64,000 nucleotides of DNA from Solobacterium sp. (lineage in GTDB: Bacteria > Bacillota_I > Bacilli_A > Erysipelotrichales > Erysipelotrichaceae), in contig JAILLA010000100.1 of assembly GCA_024693325.1 (NCBI GenBank), positions 1 through 64,000 of the forward strand. Reading direction: 5' to 3'. Every line of letters begins with the position of its first letter. Position 1 is the stretch's first letter. The notes beneath the pieces were generated by a model, which was not told where the DNA came from, made no database searches, and was given only the letters and a program-made list of their open reading frames with translations. A program made the translations under genes and the position numbers. Of the stretch, positions 25,219 through 34,184 are shown in pieces.

Positions 25219-26318
25219 TCTATAGTACACAGGCCTACCTGATCCGGGACGGAAAGTGGCTGATGCTGCTGAGAAACAAAAAGCAGAATGATGTCAATGA
25301 AGGAAAATGGATCGGAGTCGGCGGCAAATTCGAGCAGGGTGAAACACCCGAACAGTGTGTGAAGCGTGAGATCCGTGAAGAGACCGGCTATGAAGCAGGA
25401 AAGCTGGTTTATGCCGGGATGCTTGATTTCATCTATGAAGGTGTTGAGAGCGAACGGATCTGGGTCTATACATGCAGTGATTTCAGCGGCAATGAGACAG
25501 AGTGTACGGAAGGTACGCTCGCATGGATCGACGAAACAAAGATCATGGACCTGAATCTGTGGGAAGGCGACAGGATCTATCTCAGGCAGATGCTTGAGCA
25601 CAGTCATGAGCAGTTTCATCTGAGGCTGACTTATGATTCATCCGGTCAGCTTACAGAAGCAGTGAACATAAAAACGGAGGTTGGCATGGAAAAGCCTATT
25701 ATTATCGGTATTGCGGGAGGAAGTGCTTCCGGAAAAACAACGATCGCAAGAAGGATTCAGGAAACATTCTCCGACCGGAAATCCGTACTGATCATCCGTC
25801 AGGATGACTATTATAAGGATCAGTCGGAGAAGCCGATGGAAGAACGCATCAAGACGAATTACGATCATCCGTTCGCGTTTGACAACGATCTGCTGATGGA
25901 ACATCTGACTGAACTTTTGAACGGCAGAACGATCAGCAAACCGACATATGATTTTGTCAATCATACAAGAAGCGATGTTACGGAGCAGTGCCATCCGGCA
26001 GACGTGATCGTTCTGGAAGGATTGTTTGTGCTGGAAGATGAGCGTCTGCGTGAATTCGAATCGATCAAGATCTTCGTTGATACAGCTGCCGATATCCGTT
26101 TCATCAGACGTCTTCTCAGGGATGTCAATGAACGCGGCAGGACAGTCGATTCCGTCGTCAACCAGTATGTCAGTACGGTACGTGTGATGCATGAACAGTT
26201 CATCGAGCCCAGCAAACGCTATGCGGATATCATTATCCCGGAAGGCGGTTCAAATCAGGTGGCGATCGATCTGCTGGTTACAAAAATCAGTAGCATCATA
26301 CATCACACAATGTTATAA
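25215..26318 (+). CDS. udk: Nudix hydrolase - uridine kinase fusion
   Basis: A single open frame of 367 codons holds two enzymes. Residues 1-150 are a Nudix hydrolase with an exact Nudix box (G-x5-E-x7-REIREETGY) near residues 37-58; the family hydrolyses nucleoside diphosphates linked to X. Residues 158-367 are a complete uridine kinase: P-loop GGSASGKTT, '[10 protein letters not shown]', '[12 protein letters not shown]', and a C-terminal '[12 protein letters not shown]'. No stop codon separates them. Met158 (ATG 25686) follows ACGGAGG by five bases, a better ribosome site than that of the fusion start, so a free Udk may also be made by internal initiation. The first ATG overlaps the mltG stop. 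Udk phosphorylates uridine and cytidine in pyrimidine salvage. Confidence 0.85.
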   Translation: MIYSTQAYLIRDGKWLMLLRNKKQNDVNEGKWIGVGGKFEQGETPEQCVKREIREETGYEAGKLVYAGMLDFIYEGVESERIWVYTCSDFSGNETECTEGTLAWIDETKIMDLNLWEGDRIYLRQMLEHSHEQFHLRLTYDSSGQLTEAVNIKTEVGMEKPIIIGIAGGSASGKTTIARRIQETFSDRKSVLIIRQDDYYKDQSEKPMEERIKTNYDHPFAFDNDLLMEHLTELLNGRTISKPTYDFVNHTRSDVTEQCHPADVIVLEGLFVLEDERLREFESIKIFVDTAADIRFIRRLLRDVNERGRTVDSVVNQYVSTVRVMHEQFIEPSKRYADIIIPEGGSNQVAIDLLVTKISSIIHHTML

Positions 26319-26319
26319 T
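26311..26319 (+). promoter_or_regulatory. Probable greA promoter (extended -10)
   Basis: TGT-TATAAT (26311-26319) is an extended -10 inside the last codons of udk. No good -35 lies 17 bases upstream. The string TTATAATGTTCG recurs at the smc promoter. It would allow greA to be transcribed independently of the upstream operon. Confidence 0.45.
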
Positions 26320-26344
26320 GTTCGGGCAAAAAAGGAGTTAAAAC

Positions 26345-26818
26345 ATGGCAGAAGAGAAAATTTATGTAACCGAAGAAGGTTTGAAAAAACTGCAGGACGA
26401 ATATGAGCATCTTGTCCACGTTGTCAGAGAAGAAGTAAAGGCAGAACTGAAGGAAGCACGCGCACTCGGTGACCTTTCCGAAAATGCTGACTATGATGCT
26501 GCCAGAGATATGCAGGCTCAGGTCGAATCCAGGATCCTTCAGCTTGAAAATATGCTTCAGCATTATGAGCTGATCGATACAACAGCCAAGACAGGTTCCA
26601 AGACTGTACATATCGGTTCGGAAGTTACACTGCTGTTCCTTGACACAAAGGAAGAACAGACATTCCGTATCGTCGGTTCAACAGAAGCAGATCCGCTCAA
26701 CGGAAAGCTTTCCAACGAGACACCGCTTGCCCAGGCGATCCTGGAGAAGTCAGTCGGCAGTATCGTTGAGATCCCGGCTAAAATCCCTTATGAAGTTGAG
26801 ATCCTCAACCTGAAATAA
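26345..26818 (+). CDS. greA: Transcription elongation factor GreA
   Basis: A 157-residue factor of standard length. The N-terminal coiled coil (residues 10-75) carries the acidic tip ARALGDLSENADYDAARD, which enters the RNA polymerase secondary channel and stimulates transcript cleavage; the C-terminal FKBP-like domain ends 'SIVEIPAKIPYEVEIL'. An AAAGGAG ribosome site precedes the ATG. Position after udk is conserved in Firmicutes. Confidence 0.95.
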   Translation: MAEEKIYVTEEGLKKLQDEYEHLVHVVREEVKAELKEARALGDLSENADYDAARDMQAQVESRILQLENMLQHYELIDTTAKTGSKTVHIGSEVTLLFLDTKEEQTFRIVGSTEADPLNGKLSNETPLAQAILEKSVGSIVEIPAKIPYEVEILNLK

Positions 26819-26867
26819 GCGGAAATCATCAGAATCTGACGTAAATGATAAGCAGGAGGTTTATCCC

Positions 26868-27341
26868 ATGAAACCACTGCTTATTTTTATTGTCCTGCTG
26901 TTCACGGCAGGCTGGGCGGGGATCCGGCCATATCATATATATGATCTGAAAAAAGACACGATCAGGATCACGGTGAACGGTGAAGTGGAATCACCCGGAG
27001 AAATGGAACTGCCGCTGTATTCCAGTGTCGGTGACGCACTGGAAGAGGCGGGACTCCTGGATGACGCAGATACGGGAGCACTGAACCCTCAGACCATCCT
27101 GAAAGACCATGATGTGCTGAATATACCGGGGAAGTCGGATGCGGTGATCTCAAAAGTTTCGATCAATACCGCTTCTCTGGAACAGCTTTGCGTCCTGCCG
27201 GGCATCGGAAAGAGTACGGCGCAGAAGATCATAGAGTACCGGGAATCAAACGGCCTGTTCCGTTCGATCGATGAACTGACAAATGTCAAAGGGATCGGTC
27301 CGGCTAAGCTGGAGAAGATCAGGGATCTGATCATCCTGTGA
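26868..27341 (+). CDS. comEA: Competence DNA receptor ComEA
   Basis: A 157-residue membrane-anchored DNA-binding protein of the uptake machinery. Residues 2-20 are an N-terminal membrane anchor; about 30-90 form a SLBB-like domain (VNGEVESPGEMEL, then VGDALEEAGLL); about 95-157 contain two helix-hairpin-helix motifs (INTASLEQLCVLPGIGKSTAQKII and LTNVKGIGPAKLEKI in sequence). It binds incoming double-stranded DNA on the outer face of the membrane and passes it to ComEC. AGGAGG lies before the ATG. It overlaps comEC by four bases (GTGA). Confidence 0.93.
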   Translation: MKPLLIFIVLLFTAGWAGIRPYHIYDLKKDTIRITVNGEVESPGEMELPLYSSVGDALEEAGLLDDADTGALNPQTILKDHDVLNIPGKSDAVISKVSINTASLEQLCVLPGIGKSTAQKIIEYRESNGLFRSIDELTNVKGIGPAKLEKIRDLIIL

Positions 27342-29266
27342 AAACGGTCAGGGAACATGCCTTATTTGCGGCATTTATTGTATTTGTTTACCTGACTTTC
27401 TGCCGTCATATATCGGTACTGGCCGCGTTCTTATTGGGATGTGTATGGTATGAACGTACACACGACAGTTCATTTGTATTGATAACACTGTTATTGTTGA
27501 CGTTCTGTATACCTTTATACCAAAAGAGTATCCCTGAGATCAGCTGCGGCAGGGTAACGGAAGTACACAGTTCCTATATCGTCGTTCAGAACGAAAGGAC
27601 CAAAGTACTGGTATATTCGAAAGAAACGCCTGTTCTGGATTCTGTTGTTTCGGTAGACGGCGAATTCAGGCAGATCTCATCTCATATCAGCTTTTACGGG
27701 TTTGATTTCCTGGAATATTGTTCAGCCCGCGGCATCTATTGGTATACCGATTGTGATCCCATGGAACTGAAAGCATCCCGGAGCATACGCGGCCGGCTTC
27801 AGAAAAGGATCAGTGAAATGGATGAAGAACAGGCATTGATCCTGAACAGGATCATATTCGGTATCCGGTCGGATGAGGACGGACTGTCCGGTTGGCTGAA
27901 TGATACAGGTTTCTCATTGTCCGGAATGATCGCTTTTATCAGTGCTGTCCTGAAAAGGTTCTGTGACCCGGAACAGCGGAAAAAGATCATCCGTTTGATC
28001 ACGATGATAACAGCATTGGTCTTTCATTTCCCGGTCATCCTGATCGTCAGGATCGTATTTGACCTGATCTGCACAGGACATGGCAGGGATGATCAGAGAC
28101 TTGGCATGGCATTGCTGGTGATCATGATCCTGAAGCCATACTGTGTGACATCTGCTTCATTCCTGTTTCCTGTGATGTTCCGCCTTGTTTCATTTGAAGG
28201 GAAAGAAGGAAAAGCTGACACGCTCTGGTACACGTCACTGCTGCAGTCGGTTCTCTACAGAAAGGTCAATCCGGCAGAGATCCTGCTGTACAGGTTTCTG
28301 AGGCTTGTATGCGGTTTTCTCTGGTGTGCCGCATTTATCACAGTATTCATGCCGTTTCTGCCTCTGGCAGGCTGTGTCAGGTTGATCGACAGTGCATTGT
28401 CATGTATCAGGATCTCTGATATCAGGGGAAGCCTGCTCGGAACGGGACTGCCGTTTTTCCTGCTGCTGCTCGCATCCCTCAGAAGATCAGATCACTATGT
28501 ACGGCTGCGGCCGGTATTGTTATGGGTGTGTCTAGCATGCGGACTGCTGCATCCGTTTGCTGAAGTGACGTTTATCAATGTCGGACAGGGCGACAGTATC
28601 CTGATCAGGATGCCCCTGAATACACATAACATCCTGATCGATACCGGCAAGCCTTCCTACAGTGATGAGCTGGATACGATCCTGCAGGCGAAATCGATCC
28701 GTAAGATACATACTTTGTTCATCACCCATTCCGACCTGGACCACAGCGGAAACCGGGATCATATTGTCCGGAATTACCATACAGATCAGGTCATTACCCG
28801 CCATTTTGATGAAGTTATCTGCGGAAATGTGCGGTTCGCTGATCTGAACAGGATCTCAAACGATGATGAAAACCAGAGCTCTCTGGTGATCTATTTTGAA
28901 CTGAACGGACTGTCCTATCTGATGACAGGGGATGCGGATGAGGTCACCGAGAAAGCAGTTGTCAGGGACTACGGGAATCTGACGGCAGATATCCTGAAGG
29001 TATCGCATCATGGCAGCTCCACAGGTTCCTCGGAGGAACTCCTGGATCAGCTGAAGCCTGATCTTGCCGTGATCAGTGCTGGAGCCTATAAAATGTATCA
29101 TCACCCGAGTGAACAGACACTTCAGCGTCTGCTTCAGCGGCATATCCCGTATCTGAATACACGGGAAGAAGGGGATATTACCATCGTATGCCTGCCTGTA
29201 TGCAATCTGCTTGTAACGGCTTCAGGTAAATTTGCGCTGTTGTCATCATGGAGGGATAAAAATTGA
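27338..29266 (+). CDS. comEC: Competence channel protein ComEC, compact form
   Basis: A 642-residue membrane protein starting with GTG that overlaps the comEA stop. It has an N-terminal membrane segment and OB-like DUF4131 region (to about residue 150), a membrane 'competence' domain (about 190-400) with relatively few hydrophobic segments, and a C-terminal metallo-beta-lactamase-like domain. That domain has INVGQGDSILI, the metal motif THSDLDHSGN, MTGDAD, and VSHHGSS near 410-600. ComEC carries single-stranded DNA into the cell, and the hydrolase domain is thought to degrade one strand. Typical ComEC is about 730-800 residues, so the core is shorter than usual. Its TGA doubles as the extended -10 of the holA promoter. 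Confidence 0.88.
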   Translation: MKTVREHALFAAFIVFVYLTFCRHISVLAAFLLGCVWYERTHDSSFVLITLLLLTFCIPLYQKSIPEISCGRVTEVHSSYIVVQNERTKVLVYSKETPVLDSVVSVDGEFRQISSHISFYGFDFLEYCSARGIYWYTDCDPMELKASRSIRGRLQKRISEMDEEQALILNRIIFGIRSDEDGLSGWLNDTGFSLSGMIAFISAVLKRFCDPEQRKKIIRLITMITALVFHFPVILIVRIVFDLICTGHGRDDQRLGMALLVIMILKPYCVTSASFLFPVMFRLVSFEGKEGKADTLWYTSLLQSVLYRKVNPAEILLYRFLRLVCGFLWCAAFITVFMPFLPLAGCVRLIDSALSCIRISDIRGSLLGTGLPFFLLLLASLRRSDHYVRLRPVLLWVCLACGLLHPFAEVTFINVGQGDSILIRMPLNTHNILIDTGKPSYSDELDTILQAKSIRKIHTLFITHSDLDHSGNRDHIVRNYHTDQVITRHFDEVICGNVRFADLNRISNDDENQSSLVIYFELNGLSYLMTGDADEVTEKAVVRDYGNLTADILKVSHHGSSTGSSEELLDQLKPDLAVISAGAYKMYHHPSEQTLQRLLQRHIPYLNTREEGDITIVCLPVCNLLVTASGKFALLSSWRDKN

Positions 29267-29272
29267 TATAAT
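29264..29272 (+). promoter_or_regulatory. Extended -10 promoter giving a possibly leaderless holA transcript
   Basis: TGA-TATAAT (29264-29272) is a perfect extended -10 that begins with the comEC stop codon. Transcription would start near 29279, which is the A of the holA ATG. No ribosome site lies at the usual distance; the nearest GGAGGG is 24 bases upstream. Confidence 0.5.
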
Positions 29273-29278
29273 GATTTC

Positions 29279-30316
29279 ATGATTTATTTACTTGATGGTA
29301 CGGAAACATATCATCTTTCCGGAAAAAAACATGAACTTCTGAACCGGGATGATGTACTTCCTGAAAATATTATGACGATCGACGGATCGGTAAAGGATTT
29401 TTCACTGTCAAATGCACTGATGCACTGCAGTACAGTTTCATTGTTCAGTGAACACAGGATCGTACTGATACAGGATCCGTATTTCCTGAATCCGTCCGTT
29501 AAGCGCGGTACCGAGAAACCCGCGGGAAAGCGGAAAAAGAAAAGTACAGTGCCGGATCATGCGGAGATGCTCGATAACTATATCAGCCACTATAATCCTG
29601 ACTGCGACCTGATCTTTTACTGCTTCGGCTTTGACGCGGATAAACGTACAAAGGAATTCAAGGTCCTTGATCCCTGGATCAAACAGGGGCGTGTCAAGCA
29701 TCTGCATTATGGCAATCCTTCACCTCAGGAACTGGAAAAATGGATCAACCAGGATCTTGCGAGAAAAGGGATCAGAATGGATGCCGAAGCCAGAAAAGAA
29801 CTGAACCTGCGCATCAACGGAAGCGCGACACAGTTCTACCAGGCAATGGATAAGATCCTTCTGTACGGTGAAAAGAACCTTACCCTGACAGATATCGAAC
29901 ATCTTGTACCGGTGAACCAGGAAGTGAATGTCTGGAAGATGGCTGATGGCTTCCTCTCGGGCAATACCGCACAGACATTCCGCAGCGTATATGAAATGAC
30001 TGAGATCGCGCGGAACACATATCAGAATCTTGTCATGATGCTGGCATACAGGCTGAGAGCAGTCTATAATGCAGTCCGTCTGCGTGAGTGCGGATATACC
30101 GATCCCCAGATCTCCGCAAAGACCGGAAGAAAATATCCGGACCTGGATATCAGGTCGGCACATGGACGTTCTTCATTTGAAATTCTTACGATGATCAGTG
30201 AACTCGCTGATCTGGAACAGGGCATCAAAAGCGGCAGGATCAATGACCGTGAAGGTCTGGAGGCGTTCCTTTTGAGGAATCTGAATCAATATGCAGGCAA
30301 TCAGAGAACTATATAA
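29279..30316 (+). CDS. holA: DNA polymerase III delta subunit
   Basis: A 345-residue clamp-loader subunit. The N-terminal YLLDGTETYHLSGKKHELL fold, the central 'DCDLIFYCFGFDADKRTKEFK' segment and the C-terminal helical collar domain ('NLVMMLAYRLRAVYNAVRL') match the HolA family. It opens the sliding clamp during loading. Its start is fixed by homology at MIYLLDG. An upstream in-frame alternative is excluded by stops. The absence of a nearby ribosome site and the placement of TATAAT six bases before the ATG suggest a leaderless mRNA. It overlaps sdaA by 26 bases. Confidence 0.88.
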   Translation: MIYLLDGTETYHLSGKKHELLNRDDVLPENIMTIDGSVKDFSLSNALMHCSTVSLFSEHRIVLIQDPYFLNPSVKRGTEKPAGKRKKKSTVPDHAEMLDNYISHYNPDCDLIFYCFGFDADKRTKEFKVLDPWIKQGRVKHLHYGNPSPQELEKWINQDLARKGIRMDAEARKELNLRINGSATQFYQAMDKILLYGEKNLTLTDIEHLVPVNQEVNVWKMADGFLSGNTAQTFRSVYEMTEIARNTYQNLVMMLAYRLRAVYNAVRLRECGYTDPQISAKTGRKYPDLDIRSAHGRSSFEILTMISELADLEQGIKSGRINDREGLEAFLLRNLNQYAGNQRTI

Positions 30317-31505
30317 GATCGGCAAGGGACCGAGTTCATCGCATACACTGGCACCGGAGCGTGCCTGCTTGCTGTTTGTAAAGCAATTCGGTGCTTTTCC
30401 GTATTACAGGGTCCGTCTGTACGGATCACTTTCGCTGACCGGAAAAGGACACGGAACAGATACGGTCATCAAAGAGACACTGCCCGGTGAAACGGAAGTG
30501 ATCTTCTGCCTGGACTGGGAAGAGGAGTTCCCGAACGGATTTTATCTGGAGGCCTTGAACGACCAGAAAGAAACGATACATTTATGGACTGTATTCTCGA
30601 TCGGGGGCGGCAGTATCCGGATCAAGGAATTCCCTGTTTCCTATAACGATGAAGTATACAGTGAGAAAAGCTTTGCTGAAGTGCTGGAAGTGCTGAAAAA
30701 TGAACATCTGAGCATCCAGGAATACGAATACACCCATGAACCCGGCCTGAAGGAATATCTGAAGCATATCGTTCATGCAGAAATTAAGTGTGTACAGAGC
30801 GGTCTATCAAAGCACGGCTATCTTCCGGGTCAGCTCAGGATCAAACGCAGCGCGCATGAGCTGTATGCTGCGGCGATCGCTGCTGATGGTGATGAACGGA
30901 AGCGTCTGCTTCTGATGGCTTATGCTTATGCCGCTAATGAAGAAAATGCAGACGGGTGCACTGTCGTAACGGCTCCGACCCTCGGTGCCTGCGGTGTAAT
31001 CGCGTCCATGATCTATTACTCCTATAAGAACCTGAAGATCTCCGAGGACAGGCTGGCTGACGCGCTTGCTGTCGGCGGACTGTTCGGGAATCTTGTTAAA
31101 AGCAACGCTACGATATCCGGCGCGGTCGGCGGATGCCAGGCAGAAGTCGGTACAGCCGTTTCCATGGCTTCGGCAGCCTTTGCTTTCCTGGACGGCCAGA
31201 CGATCGACCAGATCGAATATGCTGCTGAGATCGGCATGGAACACAACCTGGGACTGACATGTGACCCGGTCATGGGATATGTCATGATCCCGTGCATTGA
31301 ACGCAACGCAGTAGGTGTATTAAGGGCACAGGATGCTGCTCTGCTGTCACGTGCAATGTCCATGATCAAGCGTCATATGATCTCATTTGATATGGTCACG
31401 GATACGATGAACGCTACCGGCAAGATGATACCGATCGCCCTTAAGGAGACATCGGAAGGCGGTCTTGCGCAGGAATATATGGGCTCCAATAAGGATGCTG
31501 CATAA
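30291..31505 (+). CDS. sdaA: L-serine dehydratase, single-chain iron-sulfur type
   Basis: A 404-residue L-serine ammonia-lyase with the beta and alpha parts in one chain, as in E. coli SdaA. It converts L-serine to pyruvate and ammonia using a 4Fe-4S cluster. The start MQAIRELYKIGKGPSSSHTLAP is the family N-terminus. The C-terminal part has the cluster cysteines in TLGACGVIAS, VGGCQAEVG and LTCDPVMGYVMIPCIERNAVG. The start codon lies 26 bases inside holA, with GAGG 11 bases upstream. In an anaerobe it feeds serine into pyruvate and, with acetate kinase encoded downstream, ATP. Confidence 0.88.
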   Translation: MQAIRELYKIGKGPSSSHTLAPERACLLFVKQFGAFPYYRVRLYGSLSLTGKGHGTDTVIKETLPGETEVIFCLDWEEEFPNGFYLEALNDQKETIHLWTVFSIGGGSIRIKEFPVSYNDEVYSEKSFAEVLEVLKNEHLSIQEYEYTHEPGLKEYLKHIVHAEIKCVQSGLSKHGYLPGQLRIKRSAHELYAAAIAADGDERKRLLLMAYAYAANEENADGCTVVTAPTLGACGVIASMIYYSYKNLKISEDRLADALAVGGLFGNLVKSNATISGAVGGCQAEVGTAVSMASAAFAFLDGQTIDQIEYAAEIGMEHNLGLTCDPVMGYVMIPCIERNAVGVLRAQDAALLSRAMSMIKRHMISFDMVTDTMNATGKMIPIALKETSEGGLAQEYMGSNKDAA

Positions 31506-31516
31506 AGAAAACGACT

Positions 31517-33733
31517 ATGATGAAACGAAAAGAAATAGAACTGCTGGCTCCGGCCGGCAATATGGAAGCTCTGAAGGCGGCAGTCGCTGCCGGATGCAAT
31601 GCAGTGTATCTTGGCGGTACATTGTTTTCGGCACGCGCGTTTGCCGGAAACTTTGATCATGATGAGATGATCGAAGCTGTACGCTACTGCCACATCAGAG
31701 GTGTGTCGGTCTATGTAACCCTGAATACACTTCTGTTTGAAACAGAATTCGAAAATGCCGTCAAAGAAGTGCAGTTCCTCTATGACCATGATGTAGATGC
31801 GCTGCTTGTACAGGATCTGGGCCTGTTTCATTATCTGAGACAGTGTTTTCCGGATCTGGGCGTGCACTGTTCTACCCAGATGCATATCCACAATCCCGCA
31901 GGAGTGCGTTACGTAAAGGAGATGGGTGCGGAGCGCGCGGTGCTTGCAAGAGAGACACCGCTTGAGATCATTGAAGAATGCTGCAAAGAAGACATCGACA
32001 TTGAAGTGTTTGTATACGGTGCGCTGTGCATCAGCTACAGCGGTCAGTGTCTGATGTCGGCTTCACTGAAAAACAGATCAGGCAACCGCGGCATGTGCGC
32101 ACAGCTGTGCCGTCTGAAGTATTTCGCGGACGATATGCCGGAAGGAAAAAACAAAGACGGCGATTACCTGCTCAGCCCGAAGGATCTCAATACGCTCGAC
32201 AGACTGCCTGAACTGCTGAATGCCGGTGTCAAGAGCCTGAAGATCGAAGGACGCATGAAACGTCCGGAATATGTATATATCGTCACAAAAACATTCCGTG
32301 AGGCGATCGATGCCTGGTATGAGGGCAGAGAATATCATGTCAGCCCTGAACGCCTCAAACAGATGGAACTGATGTTCCACAGGGGATTTACGGAAGGACA
32401 TATCTTCCATGCCGGTGTGAAAGACCGCATGAATCCCTATAGACCGAACCATCAGGGACTGGAGATCGGCAGGGTGGTCGATTATAAAAACGGTAAGGTA
32501 TGCGTCAAGCTGTCCGATACCCTTAACCAGCATGATGGTCTGCGTATTCTGAATACACCTGCTGATACCGGATTGACGGCAGTCAGGATCGAGAAAAACG
32601 GGAAACTGGTCAACAGTGCAGGAAAAGGTGATACGGTCTGGCTTGACTGCAGAAGCAAACCTGCGCCGCGCAAGGGTCAGCCGCTGCACAAGACCAGCGA
32701 TGCATTGCTGATAGACGAGATCGACAGGATGATCGCCGGTACTATCAGGCGTATCCCGATCGTGATCGGCTATGATGCCCAGCCCGGTCAGCCGCTCAGG
32801 CTGTACGCGGAAGATCAGGAAGGACACAGTGTATATGCGGAAAGCGAAATGCTCTGTGAAGAAGCGAAAAAAGCAGCGTTGACGGAAGAACGCATTGAAG
32901 CTGCTCTGGCAAAGATCTCGGATGAACCGTATGCCGCTTCATTCGGCAGCCGGTCTGTCGGCAATGTATTCCTTCCGGTATCTGTGATCAATGAAACAAG
33001 AAGACAGCTGCTTGCGGCAATGAATGATGCAAGAGCGCACAGATATGACCGGGCAGGCAGAAAACCGTATCAGTGGAACGTTGTACAGAAGGAAAGTGAA
33101 CATCCGCTGCTGCTGAGTATATCTGATGAAGCAGATGAACCTGTCTATGAAAGGGAAGTATCCGTATGCAGGAAAACGGCTGTTCCCGATCAACAGCATT
33201 ACCAACTCAGAAGCCCTGTCAATGAACATGATGAAGGAACAGAACCGCTGTCATGGACCATTCTGTCATCCGTATCCGACCTTGCGCATCCCAAGGAGAA
33301 TGCCATTGCCGGGTATACGATGAACTGCTGCAACAGCTACGCACTAGATTATTTGCTTTCACAACCGGGTATAACAGGTGTAATATTAAGCACAGAAGTA
33401 CAGAATCTGCAGATTGGAAAGATGCTGGAAGCGTTCGAAGACCGCAATGGCTTTGTTCCGTGTACATACCGTCTTGTCTATGGACGGAGAGTACTGATGT
33501 ATATCAAAGAAGGGATCCGGATACCGGATGGAACAAAACAGCTGCGTGATATTCACGGAAACGTATTCACGCTCCGCCGTGAAGGATCTCTGCTTGAGAT
33601 ACTGGAACAGGAAGCGTACACATCCGACAATCCGTTCTGTACCGGAAGCTGTCTGATCTTTACAAACGAAACTTCAGGGGACAGACAGGCAATTAAGGAG
33701 GAAGCATATGAAGAACTTTATCAACGAATTTAA
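31517..33733 (+). CDS. U32 peptidase-like protein with DUF3656 (RlhA/YdcP-type)
   Basis: A 738-residue protein. Residues 5-320 are the U32 domain: IELLAPAGNMEALKAAVAAG, 'GVSVYVTLNTLLFETEFE', 'MHIHNPAGVRYVKEMGAER', and the cysteine set 'CISYSGQCLMSA...NRGMCAQLCR' that probably binds Fe-S. The middle and C-terminal parts carry the DUF3656 region and an extra C-terminal domain. U32 members include putative collagenases, but the E. coli member with this layout, RlhA, hydroxylates C2501 of 23S rRNA with iron; an RNA-modifying role is therefore more likely than proteolysis. The ribosome site is weak, and the start may be either of two adjacent ATGs. It overlaps mscL by 26 bases. Confidence 0.83.
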   Translation: MMKRKEIELLAPAGNMEALKAAVAAGCNAVYLGGTLFSARAFAGNFDHDEMIEAVRYCHIRGVSVYVTLNTLLFETEFENAVKEVQFLYDHDVDALLVQDLGLFHYLRQCFPDLGVHCSTQMHIHNPAGVRYVKEMGAERAVLARETPLEIIEECCKEDIDIEVFVYGALCISYSGQCLMSASLKNRSGNRGMCAQLCRLKYFADDMPEGKNKDGDYLLSPKDLNTLDRLPELLNAGVKSLKIEGRMKRPEYVYIVTKTFREAIDAWYEGREYHVSPERLKQMELMFHRGFTEGHIFHAGVKDRMNPYRPNHQGLEIGRVVDYKNGKVCVKLSDTLNQHDGLRILNTPADTGLTAVRIEKNGKLVNSAGKGDTVWLDCRSKPAPRKGQPLHKTSDALLIDEIDRMIAGTIRRIPIVIGYDAQPGQPLRLYAEDQEGHSVYAESEMLCEEAKKAALTEERIEAALAKISDEPYAASFGSRSVGNVFLPVSVINETRRQLLAAMNDARAHRYDRAGRKPYQWNVVQKESEHPLLLSISDEADEPVYEREVSVCRKTAVPDQQHYQLRSPVNEHDEGTEPLSWTILSSVSDLAHPKENAIAGYTMNCCNSYALDYLLSQPGITGVILSTEVQNLQIGKMLEAFEDRNGFVPCTYRLVYGRRVLMYIKEGIRIPDGTKQLRDIHGNVFTLRREGSLLEILEQEAYTSDNPFCTGSCLIFTNETSGDRQAIKEEAYEELYQRI

Positions 33734-34115
33734 AGCATTTGCGCTCAAGGGAAATGTCATGGATCTTGCTGTAGGCATGATGATCGGCGCTGCGTTCGGA
33801 AAGATCGTAAGCTCATTGGTCAACGATATCCTGATGCCGCTGATCGCTGCGATTTTCCGTATCGGAGATTTCACAGGCCTGAAGCTCCTGCTGATCGATA
33901 AGGGTGACGTCGAAGCAAATGTATATCTGAACTACGGACAGTTCATCCAGAATGTCGTTGACTTCGTGATCGTGGCATTCTGCATCTTCATGATCGTCAA
34001 GGCGGTCAACAAGCTCAAGAAGCCTGAACCGGCTCCTGCTCCGGAAGCTCCCAAGAAGAGCGACGAGCTGCTGGCTCTGGAAGAGATCGTTGAGATCCTG
34101 AAAGAAAAGAAATAA
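33708..34115 (+). CDS. mscL: Large-conductance mechanosensitive channel
   Basis: A 135-residue channel subunit that opens under membrane tension to release solutes on osmotic downshock. N-terminal amphipathic helix 'NFINEFKAFALKGNVMDLA', TM1 'VGMMIGAAFGKIVSSLVND' and TM2 'VVDFVIVAFCIFMIVKAVN' are in the standard order. A Pro/Ala-rich linker and C-terminal helix 'LLALEEIVEILKEKK' follow. An AAGGAGG site inside the upstream gene precedes the ATG by six bases. Confidence 0.95.
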   Translation: MKNFINEFKAFALKGNVMDLAVGMMIGAAFGKIVSSLVNDILMPLIAAIFRIGDFTGLKLLLIDKGDVEANVYLNYGQFIQNVVDFVIVAFCIFMIVKAVNKLKKPEPAPAPEAPKKSDELLALEEIVEILKEKK

Positions 34116-34122
34116 GCTCCTG

Positions 34123-34150
34123 AAAGCATCTGCGTGATGCTTTCTTTTCA
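34123..34150 (+). terminator. Terminator after mscL
   Basis: AAAGCATC (34123-34130) pairs with GATGCTTT (34136-34143) around five bases, then a T-rich tract. Confidence 0.7.
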
Positions 34151-34184
34151 TTTCTCTGATATTGTTTGATTACGGAGGATCGTC

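Noticed and set aside
30291-33733. Identical 26-base overlaps at holA/sdaA and at the U32 gene/mscL as a special coupling signal
   Set aside because: The overlap sequences are unrelated and each downstream start is fixed by family N-termini; the equal length appears to be coincidence.
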